Origin: an uncultured Lachnospiraceae bacterium
GTDB lineage: Bacteria; Bacillota; Clostridia; Lachnospirales; Lachnospiraceae
Direction: 5' to 3'
Assembly: GCA_910583835.1 (NCBI GenBank)
Contig: CAJTYM010000007.1
Coordinates: 1 to 64,000, forward strand
DNA length: 64,000 nucleotides
Shown: positions 43,600 through 51,801 of the stretch, piece by piece
Layout: each line of letters begins with the position of its first letter
Position numbering within the stretch: the stretch's first letter is position 1
The notes under the pieces: model-generated
Told to the model about the DNA's origin: nothing
Database searches by the model: none
Seen by the model: the letters and a program-made list of their open reading frames with translations, nothing else
Position numbers and translations under genes: made by a program

Positions 43600-44978
43600 A
43601 GATGGTCCCTCCTTAGGTCATCTTTTATAGCAGTTACCTGCTCCTTATTTATCCCTTCGGTGTTCTCTTTCTGGAATATAATCTTAAACGTCATCAGCAT
43701 CAGCTTAATATCCAGCCAGAAAGAGTAGCTCTCAATATAAGTCAAATCCAGTTTCAGCTTATCGTAGGGCGTGGTATTGTATTTCCCATAGACCTGGGCG
43801 TATCCGGTCAGCCCAGCTTTCACTTTCAGGCGGAAGCTGAACTCCGGGATGACCTGTTCGTATTCATGGGCAATCTCCTCGCGCTCCGGCCGCGGCCCGA
43901 CAAAAGACATTTCCCCTTTCAGTATGTTAAACACCTGGGGCAGCTCGTCAAAATGCGTCCGGCGGATAATCCTGCCGACCGGGGTGATGCGGTCATCATC
44001 TTTGCGGGCTAGCTGCGCCCCATCCTTTTCTGAATCCATGCGCATACTGCGGAATTTGATAATACGGAAAATCTCTCCGTCTCTGGTGAGGCGTTCCTGG
44101 GTGTAAAACACCGGTCCCTTGTCGTACAGCTTAATGCTCGCTGCAATCAACAGCAAGATGGGGGAAGAGATAATGATGGCAACGGAGGACAGCACGATGT
44201 CCATCGTCCGCTTGACAAACCGCTGCTCAATTGTCAGCCCCCTGTTCCTTGAGAGCATCAAAGGAGAATCGAAGAGGTGGATCCGCTCCGTCCCCGTGAG
44301 GATTATATCAGAAATTTTCGGTGTAATATACGTCCTCTTCCCCTGGTCAAAGCAAAACTTGAGGATGGGGTTGCGCATCTTTGTGGGCAGGTCGCAGAGC
44401 ACCACTGCCTCATAATCCAGAATCTTCTTATAGAGTTCCTTGTACCCCATATACACGCTTGCCGTGGCGCAGACATTATATTTATCCCGGCGGGAATTGA
44501 TTTTCTCAATCAAATCATCCGGGGAATGCTGTCCATAAATGACAATCATCCTCCTGGGAGGGTAAAGCCTGGTATAAATGAAACGCACCAGGTAAACGCC
44601 TGGCAGGATTACCAGAAGTTCCGCACCCATCAATGCTGCCATCGGATGGATGGGCATGTAATCATTGGCAATCATGCAGACCTGTATATAACCGACTACA
44701 TTGGCAGAAAGTATCGCAAGAATCTGGGACAGGCAGATGTCGGTGATACGAAGGTAACCAATGCGGTAACCGCCATAGGTCCTGGTAAAAAAGTACATAA
44801 TCAATACATACATGCCGATAACTGCCCAGTTTCCCCTGTTCCAAAAACGGCTTGCCTTATGCAGCATCGGCGTATATACCTGATACCATAGATAGCCAAA
44901 CATGACAGCCTCTATCATCAGCATAATCATGTTTGCAAACAGATTCAACAAATGTTTGTATTGCTCTCTTCTTCCCAT
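43593..44978 (-). CDS. WbaP/EpsE-type polyprenyl glycosylphosphotransferase
   Basis: Initiating transferase of 461 aa with about four N-terminal transmembrane helices, a CoA-binding-like middle region, a re-entrant helix (VLSSVAIIISSPILLLIAAS) and a PglC-like catalytic C-terminus: KFRSMRMDSEKDG, DELPQVFNILKGEMSFVGPR and GLTGYAQVYGKYNT. It puts the first sugar phosphate on undecaprenyl phosphate. It is distinct from the PglC-type enzyme at 0.1 kb, so the window has two initiation routes. Its last codons lie in a 20-bp tandem duplication, so the C-terminus may be slightly altered. Confidence 0.93.
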   Translation of the reverse strand: MGRREQYKHLLNLFANMIMLMIEAVMFGYLWYQVYTPMLHKASRFWNRGNWAVIGMYVLIMYFFTRTYGGYRIGYLRITDICLSQILAILSANVVGYIQVCMIANDYMPIHPMAALMGAELLVILPGVYLVRFIYTRLYPPRRMIVIYGQHSPDDLIEKINSRRDKYNVCATASVYMGYKELYKKILDYEAVVLCDLPTKMRNPILKFCFDQGKRTYITPKISDIILTGTERIHLFDSPLMLSRNRGLTIEQRFVKRTMDIVLSSVAIIISSPILLLIAASIKLYDKGPVFYTQERLTRDGEIFRIIKFRSMRMDSEKDGAQLARKDDDRITPVGRIIRRTHFDELPQVFNILKGEMSFVGPRPEREEIAHEYEQVIPEFSFRLKVKAGLTGYAQVYGKYNTTPYDKLKLDLTYIESYSFWLDIKLMLMTFKIIFQKENTEGINKEQVTAIKDDLRRDHLT

Positions 44979-44982
44979 ACAC

Positions 44983-47136
44983 TTACCCTTTTATCAACCT
45001 GCGCACTTTCTTCCTGTCGCGCCCTTTCGTATCCATTTTGCCCAGTAAGAGTTCCACCGTCTCCTCCTCCAGAAGATTGATGCGGTAGGAAACCTCTATC
45101 CTGCGGCTCGTCTCCATTATTTCTTTTATTATAATCTTTGGGTCAGAATTGTCAAACACATATCCGTCCGTCCCTGCCCGGTAGCCAGTGGTCTCATAGC
45201 TGACCGGCGCAAGCCTTTGCCCATCTTCCCCTATCCAGTTCAAGCTCACATCTTTCAGAAAACATGCGCTGAATGCCGGGTCTATGGTCACGCCCACTGC
45301 CTGCCCGGGAATTGTGACAGTGTAATGCAGTTCTTTGCCGCTTCCACCCTCCACAAAATAGGAGTTCTCCTCGCAAAAGCCCTGTCCATAATCAAGATAC
45401 ACCTGAACTCTCCTGCGTTCCGTCTCCGCCAGCAGTTCCCCCAGCGGAAGCGCCTGTTTGCCCATCGTGTGGTAGAGGCTTCCGGGTGAGATACCGGAAC
45501 CGGCAACATAATTCTGAAACTGCCGCTCCATCTGCTGAAAAATTTCCAGATATTCCGGCGTGATGCCAAACTCCCCATAAAAATCAAACAATCTGCCAAA
45601 TTCCGCACGGAGGGGGGCGCTTTCCAAGTAATAGTGCAGTGCGCGGAATAAAATGTATTTTACCGGCACGGCAAAGAAAAATGTCCATTCATAATCTAAC
45701 ACGTTCCACCTGTTATCCGCTGTCTTGCGGAGGTTGGAAAAAATCAAATCTATATCCGCTACGGCAAAGGAAGGTTCTCCTGTTGGAATCTGCGCATCCC
45801 CGAACACCTGATGAAATCCCGGCGTCATCTCGAATTCCTTGGTCTTAGCGCTGCCACTTATCCTGCCCGCCGCTTCGCGAAGAGCCTTTGCCGCCGCCTG
45901 TGTATCTCCCTGAGACAGTAAGCCGTCCAGTTCTTCTTCCACGGTCATCCCTTGCAAATATTCAAATTCAAGGCAGCCATCCCCCGACAGGCAGCGGTTT
46001 GCCGCAAACTGCCCGCGCTCTTGCCAAAAGCAGCTGAGCTGTTTTGCCGCCTCGGCAATATGCGCAAGGAATGCCTGCCCTTCGGGGTATTCTGCCCTTT
46101 TATATACGATATTCTTTCCATCCCTGTCACGGACAATGCGGGTCTGCATGGAAAATTGCTTGCTGCGTCCGCTGGAATATTTTGTATAGAGCAGCTGCTC
46201 AGATGGTGAATCTGCTGCTCCCGGTTTGCTAATCTCCACAAAAAATGAATTGGCATACAGGGGGAACAGATTATCCTGCAGAATCTGGTCATAGACCTTC
46301 CCTTCATCCATCAGCACCAGGCGGTCCCTGTCAAAATTGCAGATATTGCGGTTCAGTTCCCCTGGCTGCGGCAGATAGTCGTCCGAATACACGACTGCCG
46401 GAAATTTGTAGTCAGGATACGGATAATAAAACTTGTAGTCCGTATAGCCGCACTCCTCCATAATCCGTATCAGTTCCGGCCGGGAAAAGGTGCGGACATT
46501 TTCTGTATGCTGGTAACCCTCCAGCCCTTCAAAGTACGCGCCTACGTGGTCCTCCCGGCAGCCTGCCCAGTATTTGAGCCCAAATTTATTTTCAATGGCG
46601 AGCAGGAGCTTCCCGCCGGGACGCACATGCTCCATCACCGTGGTGAGGAAGCCATGGTAAGGCTTTTCCCCGCCAATATAGCCCTTGCCGTATTCAAACA
46701 CGCCAATCAGCGTTGCATAGTCGAAATCATTTTCCAGGTCTTTCTCCACATCCTGGAAGTTGCCCAGACGGATGGTGATATTGCCGCTGTCCTTATGGCG
46801 GACGGCATTGACCGTGCTTCGTTTCTTTGAGAGGTCAATACAGGTCACAGACCTGGCGGTTGCCGCCACTGCCCCGGTGACGGCGCCGCAGCCGGAACCG
46901 ACCTCCAGCACCTTCGCCCCCGGTACAAACGGATACCAGCTCAAAATATTCTCACGCTCATGCGCAAGATGGTACATCACTGCCCAGTCTTTTTCCCTGG
47001 CAATCACCTGCGGGTACTCCGCCTCAGGATAATCCTTCACCAGTTCTAATATATGGTCTTCCACTGCTCCGTCGCTGTAGAGGTCCTCCCCCGGATAGTG
47101 GGTATCATCCAGAATGACATTTCCGATTCGCTCCAT
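44983..47136 (-). CDS. Methyltransferase with kinase-like domain (WbdD-like layout)
   Basis: 717 aa. Residues of about 40-260 form a class I SAM methyltransferase (VLEVGSGCGAVTG at 76-88). Residues of about 325-520 resemble an APH/choline-kinase-like fold: NIVYKRAEYPEG (candidate ATP lysine near 344), ADIDLIFSNLRKT (a D-x4-N catalytic pattern near 462) and NVLDYEWTFFFAVP (metal-binding DYE near 482). WbdD, the chain terminator of E. coli O9a, has the same methyltransferase-kinase order and about 700 aa. The C-terminal third is not recognised. ATG at 47136 follows GGAGG. The neighbouring exporter ATPase has a C-terminal domain of the type that reads terminal modifications. The kinase call is inference. 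Confidence 0.7.
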   Translation of the reverse strand: MERIGNVILDDTHYPGEDLYSDGAVEDHILELVKDYPEAEYPQVIAREKDWAVMYHLAHERENILSWYPFVPGAKVLEVGSGCGAVTGAVAATARSVTCIDLSKKRSTVNAVRHKDSGNITIRLGNFQDVEKDLENDFDYATLIGVFEYGKGYIGGEKPYHGFLTTVMEHVRPGGKLLLAIENKFGLKYWAGCREDHVGAYFEGLEGYQHTENVRTFSRPELIRIMEECGYTDYKFYYPYPDYKFPAVVYSDDYLPQPGELNRNICNFDRDRLVLMDEGKVYDQILQDNLFPLYANSFFVEISKPGAADSPSEQLLYTKYSSGRSKQFSMQTRIVRDRDGKNIVYKRAEYPEGQAFLAHIAEAAKQLSCFWQERGQFAANRCLSGDGCLEFEYLQGMTVEEELDGLLSQGDTQAAAKALREAAGRISGSAKTKEFEMTPGFHQVFGDAQIPTGEPSFAVADIDLIFSNLRKTADNRWNVLDYEWTFFFAVPVKYILFRALHYYLESAPLRAEFGRLFDFYGEFGITPEYLEIFQQMERQFQNYVAGSGISPGSLYHTMGKQALPLGELLAETERRRVQVYLDYGQGFCEENSYFVEGGSGKELHYTVTIPGQAVGVTIDPAFSACFLKDVSLNWIGEDGQRLAPVSYETTGYRAGTDGYVFDNSDPKIIIKEIMETSRRIEVSYRINLLEEETVELLLGKMDTKGRDRKKVRRLIKG

Positions 47137-47242
47137 AACTTCCTCCGTTCTCTGCAACCTATGCCGCACTCCCGCCCTTCCTGCATTAATCCGCCGGCTT
47201 CTACACCTGTTTCAGGCAGAAGTCTGCCTACGGCGGCTATTC

Positions 47243-49678
47243 CTATACTTGTTTGAGAGAAAAATCCGCCTTGGAAAGCGTAAGGTTGGGATTATAGTAA
47301 GGGTCTCCATGGTCCAGTGATTCTTTCCATTTGGTCACAAAATATTTCATTTCCTTATAATAGCGTTCCTGTTTCTGGGGAGAATCCTCAAGGCCGCGGG
47401 ACTTGGATTCATAATGATAAAGCTGCGCATAAGGATTATATACCACCAATTTCCCCAATTCCCGCACTTTCATGCAGTAGTCAATGTCGTTAAAAGCTAC
47501 CACAAGCTCTTCCGTAAGCCCGCCGACCGCCTCAAATACTGATTTCTTCGTCATCATACAGGCAGCCGTGACCGCACTGTAATCCTGGGCACAGATAATT
47601 CTTGAAAAATAGCCGTTGGCATTGTGGTCAAATCCGATAAACGTATGTCCGGCAATCCCGCCAAACCCGAGAACTACCCCGGCGTGCTGGATTGTGCCGT
47701 CCTCGTAGTAAAGCCTTGCCCCTACTGCTCCCACGTCTTCCCGCATACAGTAGCCTAACAGCTGCCACAGGCAGTCGGGATGGATGATTTCTGTGTCGTT
47801 ATTCAGCAGCAGCAGATAGTCCCCCTTGGCATATTTAGCGCCAAAATTGTTGATTGCCGAGAAATTGAATTCCCCTTCCCAGTACACCACATGGGCTTTC
47901 TCATTCTCCGCTTCCAGTTTCTTATAATAAGCGAACGTCTCCTCTGATTCGCTGTTATTTTCTATAATGATGTATTCATAGTTGCGGTAAGCAGATTTCT
48001 GCTCAATCGAACTTATGCATTTATCAAGGTCTTCGGTATGGTCTTTGTTGGGAATCAGGATGGAAACCAGCGGCTGCTCTTTCCACAGCCAGGCAGTCCG
48101 GTAAAGACCAGGATATTCCCCCATCTCCACTTCCGCCGGAAGGTTCAGCCTGTCATAATGCGCCTGGACGGCGCGCATCCCCGCCTCAAAGGCATACCGC
48201 TTGCTCTCTGGGTTCTCCGCCGTGGAATTCTCATGGGCGCGCCAATGGTACAGCGCCTTGGGAATATGGACAATCCTGTCGGTATGTTCCGTACAGCGCA
48301 GCACAAAATCATAATCCTGCGCTCCGTCAAACGCACCGTCCAGCAGACCAGCCCGTTCGGCAAGCGAACGCCTGACCACTACCAGATGGCAGAAATAATT
48401 CATGCTGCAAAGAAGATCCGGATTATAGTCTGACTTAAAATGCGGCTCAAAATACCGTTTTCCATTCATGGAAACCTTGTCCTCATCCGAATAAATCAGT
48501 TCCGTATCCGGCTGCTCCTGCAATGCCCTGGCACATTCATACAATGCATTCTCTGCCAGCAAATCGTCATGGTCCGCAAAGACGAGGTAATCCCCGGCTG
48601 CTTTCAGGATAGCTGCATTCGTGTTATCAGATATCTGCAATGGGCTCTCGTGGCTTATGACTTTCACGCGCCCCTCCCGCTGTTTGAGCCTGTTCAGATA
48701 ACCCTCCAAGGGAGAAGACGCCCCGCTGCCGTCCGACAGGCACAGTTCCCAGTTACCATAGGTCTGCGACTGGATGGATTTTACCAGCTGCTCCAGATAT
48801 TTGATGGGCGTACGGTATAAGGGCACGACAATAGAAAACAGCGGCTCATTCTCCCAGTTCTGCTTACGCTGCCGGTTTAACTCCTCCTCCGTTGGATTCA
48901 CGGCGCGGCGGTATTTCTCATAATCCCCCTGTGGGGCGGATTTCTGCAGCAGTACCTGCATGGTGCGGGTACAGAACTCTTTCAGTCCATGGCGCTGCAG
49001 GAAACGCATCCCTTTACCGAGATAGCTGCTTCCCATCACATTTTCAAACAGGAACGTGGTCACAATGGGAATCTTCGCCCTGCTTCTGCGGCAATGACCG
49101 GCAAATTCAAGCCTTACCTGGGACAAGCCGCGATGAGGCATTCTCACTTCAAAGCCCGCAGCGGGCAGATGTTCCACCTCACGGTAGACCTGTGCCACAT
49201 CCCTGCGCTCATGCCAGGAAACTTCACAGGGCGCTTCCTTGCCCCCGGGACCAACTGCCCGCACAGCGATAGGCTCCCCGCAGGCTGCCCACCCCTTGAT
49301 ATAACACTGCCCCTTGGTAAGTATGGTCTGCTCCACGAACACATCCAGCTGCCGCTGCTGCCTGCGCAGCTCTGACACCTTAAAACTGCGGACAAGCTGC
49401 TTCCCCGCCCACAGCAGAAGTTCCTTTTTCCACTCAAAATCCCGTGGCAGCCTCACATAAAGAAAATATTCTTCCTCAATCCCCAAATCATATATCATAT
49501 AACGCTGGCGCACTTCCATGCCGTCATACTTCTTCGTTTCCACGGGAAGCTGCTCCCCATCCAGGGTCACTGCCAGCTTTTCTTTGTCTGGCATTCCATA
49601 TTTCCAGCCCTGGATAACCAGCACATCATCATCTTCAATGTGAAACCTGACTCTAACTACGTTAAACTTCTCCAGCAT
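47243..49678 (-). CDS. Double-GT2 glycosyltransferase with N-terminal accessory domain
   Basis: 811 aa. Residues 1-270 form a beta-rich non-catalytic region. The first GT2 domain, about 280-530, has FSIVVPLYRTPIKYLEQLV, FADHDDLLAENAL and YSDEDKVSMNGKRY. The second, about 555-790, has VSILIPNKDHTEDLDKCI, LLLNNDTEIIHPD and AFNDIDYCMKVRE. This arrangement is common in rhamnan and O-antigen polymerising transferases next to ABC exporters. Two different linkages by one protein are likely. The donor may be dTDP-rhamnose because rmlA and rmlC are nearby, but that is inference. Confidence 0.88.
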   Translation of the reverse strand: MLEKFNVVRVRFHIEDDDVLVIQGWKYGMPDKEKLAVTLDGEQLPVETKKYDGMEVRQRYMIYDLGIEEEYFLYVRLPRDFEWKKELLLWAGKQLVRSFKVSELRRQQRQLDVFVEQTILTKGQCYIKGWAACGEPIAVRAVGPGGKEAPCEVSWHERRDVAQVYREVEHLPAAGFEVRMPHRGLSQVRLEFAGHCRRSRAKIPIVTTFLFENVMGSSYLGKGMRFLQRHGLKEFCTRTMQVLLQKSAPQGDYEKYRRAVNPTEEELNRQRKQNWENEPLFSIVVPLYRTPIKYLEQLVKSIQSQTYGNWELCLSDGSGASSPLEGYLNRLKQREGRVKVISHESPLQISDNTNAAILKAAGDYLVFADHDDLLAENALYECARALQEQPDTELIYSDEDKVSMNGKRYFEPHFKSDYNPDLLCSMNYFCHLVVVRRSLAERAGLLDGAFDGAQDYDFVLRCTEHTDRIVHIPKALYHWRAHENSTAENPESKRYAFEAGMRAVQAHYDRLNLPAEVEMGEYPGLYRTAWLWKEQPLVSILIPNKDHTEDLDKCISSIEQKSAYRNYEYIIIENNSESEETFAYYKKLEAENEKAHVVYWEGEFNFSAINNFGAKYAKGDYLLLLNNDTEIIHPDCLWQLLGYCMREDVGAVGARLYYEDGTIQHAGVVLGFGGIAGHTFIGFDHNANGYFSRIICAQDYSAVTAACMMTKKSVFEAVGGLTEELVVAFNDIDYCMKVRELGKLVVYNPYAQLYHYESKSRGLEDSPQKQERYYKEMKYFVTKWKESLDHGDPYYNPNLTLSKADFSLKQV

Positions 49679-49691
49679 ATGTCCTGTCCCT

Positions 49692-50954
49692 CTACTCTAT
49701 CTCCACAGTGGATTCCATATCGAAATAGCCCACCGTATTTTTCTCGGAAACAACTCCCAGGCTGCACACATCATAGAGCCTGTGGTGCACCTTGAACTCC
49801 TCCTTCTCATATCCCGTACAGCCAAAAGACAACAGGTACTCCCCGCCCTGCAGCGTCATTTTCTGGGAAAAGCTGACGGTTTTTGTATCTCCCTTTTTCA
49901 CCGGCTCAAACATTTTTTTCTCAATCATGGTATTTGTGCCAGTTAACTCAATTCCCATCAGATTTTTTAAGGTAAATGCAAAAATCGGCTCTGCCACATC
50001 TTCATGGAACTGCACTTTCATCTTAATCGTGAACGGTGCGCCTTTCTCAATCACATTTGACAGCTTGCCGGTCTCATCCACTATGGCAAAATCTATGATT
50101 TCCGCCCGCTTATCGCCATATTCCAGAGTCTCAGGATTGATGCTGATATTATCCCTCCATTTACCGGCGGAGTCTTCGGGCTTCCACAAGGCCGTATTCT
50201 CCAGGCGCTGCGCTTCCTTCTGCTCCACCAGAGCCATCTTATAGCGGTCCACCGCCTCCTTGGGCGTTCCTTCCATCACCTTCACGCCCTTGTTCAGGAG
50301 CACCGCCCGGTCGCAGTATTTGGTGATACTGCTCAAGTCATGGCTGACGAAGAGAATCGTCCTGCCCATCTCCTTAAATTCTTCAAATTTGCGGTAGCAT
50401 TTAGCCTGAAAAAACACGTCCCCTACGGACAATGCCTCGTCCACAATGAGGATTTCCGGCTCAATGTTGATTGCCACTGCAAAGGCAAGGCGCACGAACA
50501 TGCCGCTGGAGTATGTCTTGACCGGCTGGTTGACAAACTCCCCAATATCTGCAAATTCCAAAATATCATCCATCTTCCCTGCAATCTCTTCCCTGGTAAA
50601 TCCCATCATCGTGCCCTGCAGGTAGACATTCTCGATTCCCGTATATTCCTGGTTAAATCCTGCCCCTAATTCCAGCAGCGCCGAGATGCGGCCCCTTACC
50701 TCCACGGTGCCGCCCGTGGGGGCAAGTACGCCCGTGATAATCTTGAGCAGCGTAGATTTGCCGGAGCCATTCGTGCCGATGATGCCGATGGTCTCCCCCT
50801 TCTTAATCTCCAGGTCCACGCCCCGCAATGCCTGATGCTCCCGGTAGTTTTTGTTCCTCGCAAGCCCCAGCGCATCTTTGAGCCGCGCGGAGGGCGTATC
50901 ATAGAGTTTATAGACTTTACTGACCTGCGTCACCTTGATTGCCGTCTGTTCCAT
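49692..50954 (-). CDS. ABC exporter ATPase with Wzt C-terminal domain
   Basis: 420 aa. The ATPase part (about 1-255) has Walker A GIIGTNGSGKST, signature YSSGMFVRLAFA, Walker B ILIVDEALSVGD and H-loop FVSHDLSSI. Residues of about 290-420 are a Wzt-type beta-sandwich (GDKRAEIIDFAIVDETGK...FAFTLKNLMGIELTGTNT), which binds the modified non-reducing end of the glycan in O-antigen exporters. ATG at 50954 follows AGGAGGG; the longer open frame overlaps the permease gene. The linked methyltransferase/kinase-like protein is the obvious candidate for making the recognised end. Confidence 0.93.
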   Translation of the reverse strand: MEQTAIKVTQVSKVYKLYDTPSARLKDALGLARNKNYREHQALRGVDLEIKKGETIGIIGTNGSGKSTLLKIITGVLAPTGGTVEVRGRISALLELGAGFNQEYTGIENVYLQGTMMGFTREEIAGKMDDILEFADIGEFVNQPVKTYSSGMFVRLAFAVAINIEPEILIVDEALSVGDVFFQAKCYRKFEEFKEMGRTILFVSHDLSSITKYCDRAVLLNKGVKVMEGTPKEAVDRYKMALVEQKEAQRLENTALWKPEDSAGKWRDNISINPETLEYGDKRAEIIDFAIVDETGKLSNVIEKGAPFTIKMKVQFHEDVAEPIFAFTLKNLMGIELTGTNTMIEKKMFEPVKKGDTKTVSFSQKMTLQGGEYLLSFGCTGYEKEEFKVHHRLYDVCSLGVVSEKNTVGYFDMESTVEIE

Positions 50955-50965
50955 ATGGTTCCCTC

Positions 50966-51793
50966 CTACAATACATCCGCAAAATGCACTTTCAGCCGCC
51001 GGAATACCGTCACGCCAACAAAGCAGATTGCCGCCGTAAAACACCAAAAATACAAGGTCATCCACGGATGCTCAAAAAACCATACTTTGTCAATCAAAGC
51101 CTCCCGGTAACCCTGTACAATATAAAAAAACGGATTCAGTTCTATCACTACCAGTACTGCATGAGGTATCCTTCCCTGCATATCTGACAGCTTCCACATA
51201 ATCGGCGTTGCCCATATTCCCACCTGCAAAGCAATATTTACAATCTGCCTGACGTCCGGGAAAAATACGGACACTGCGCTCGTGAGATAACTGATGCCCA
51301 ACGCCAGCAGCAGCACGCCAAAGCTGTAGTAGATGACCTGCAGCACATAAAAGTCAGGGAAAAAACCATAACATATAAACAAAACCACCATAAATGCCAC
51401 AAAAAACACATGTACAAAAATGGAAGAAAATATCTTTATCACCGGCAAGATGTCAATGTTGAACATCACTTTCTTTACCAGGTAATTGTATTCCATCAGC
51501 ACTGCAGTCCCAGCGCTGACACAGTCTGAAAAGAAAAACCACGGCACAATGCCCGCCACCAGCCACAATACATAGGGCAGAGGCAGTTCCCCGCGGATGG
51601 ACGCCGTGGCCCCTATCGCCAGTTCAAAAACAAACCAGTAAATCAACACCGTGATTACCGGCTGTACAAACGCCCATACCGTGCCCAGATAGGAGCCAGC
51701 AAATTTTGTCCTGAAGTCGTTCTTTGCCAGGCTCCTTATCAGCGTTCGGTTCTCAATCAGTTCCAACACAAGACTTTTTGATTTCTGATTCAT
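50966..51793 (-). CDS. ABC-2 type polysaccharide permease (Wzm-like)
   Basis: 275-aa permease with six predicted helices. The N-terminus SLAKNDFRTKFAGSYLGTVW precedes the first helix, and FFPDVRQIVNIALQVGIWATPIMW is the conserved late segment. It is the partner of the Wzt-type ATPase whose gene starts 11 nt downstream. The ribosome-binding site is weak (AAGTAAGACGG). Confidence 0.92.
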   Translation of the reverse strand: MNQKSKSLVLELIENRTLIRSLAKNDFRTKFAGSYLGTVWAFVQPVITVLIYWFVFELAIGATASIRGELPLPYVLWLVAGIVPWFFFSDCVSAGTAVLMEYNYLVKKVMFNIDILPVIKIFSSIFVHVFFVAFMVVLFICYGFFPDFYVLQVIYYSFGVLLLALGISYLTSAVSVFFPDVRQIVNIALQVGIWATPIMWKLSDMQGRIPHAVLVVIELNPFFYIVQGYREALIDKVWFFEHPWMTLYFWCFTAAICFVGVTVFRRLKVHFADVL

Positions 51794-51801
51794 ATTCCGT
51801 C

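Noticed and set aside
47214..47229. AGGCAGA/TCTGCCT inverted repeat before the methyltransferase gene
   Set aside because: The loop would be only 2 nt and no T-run follows; not convincing as a terminator.
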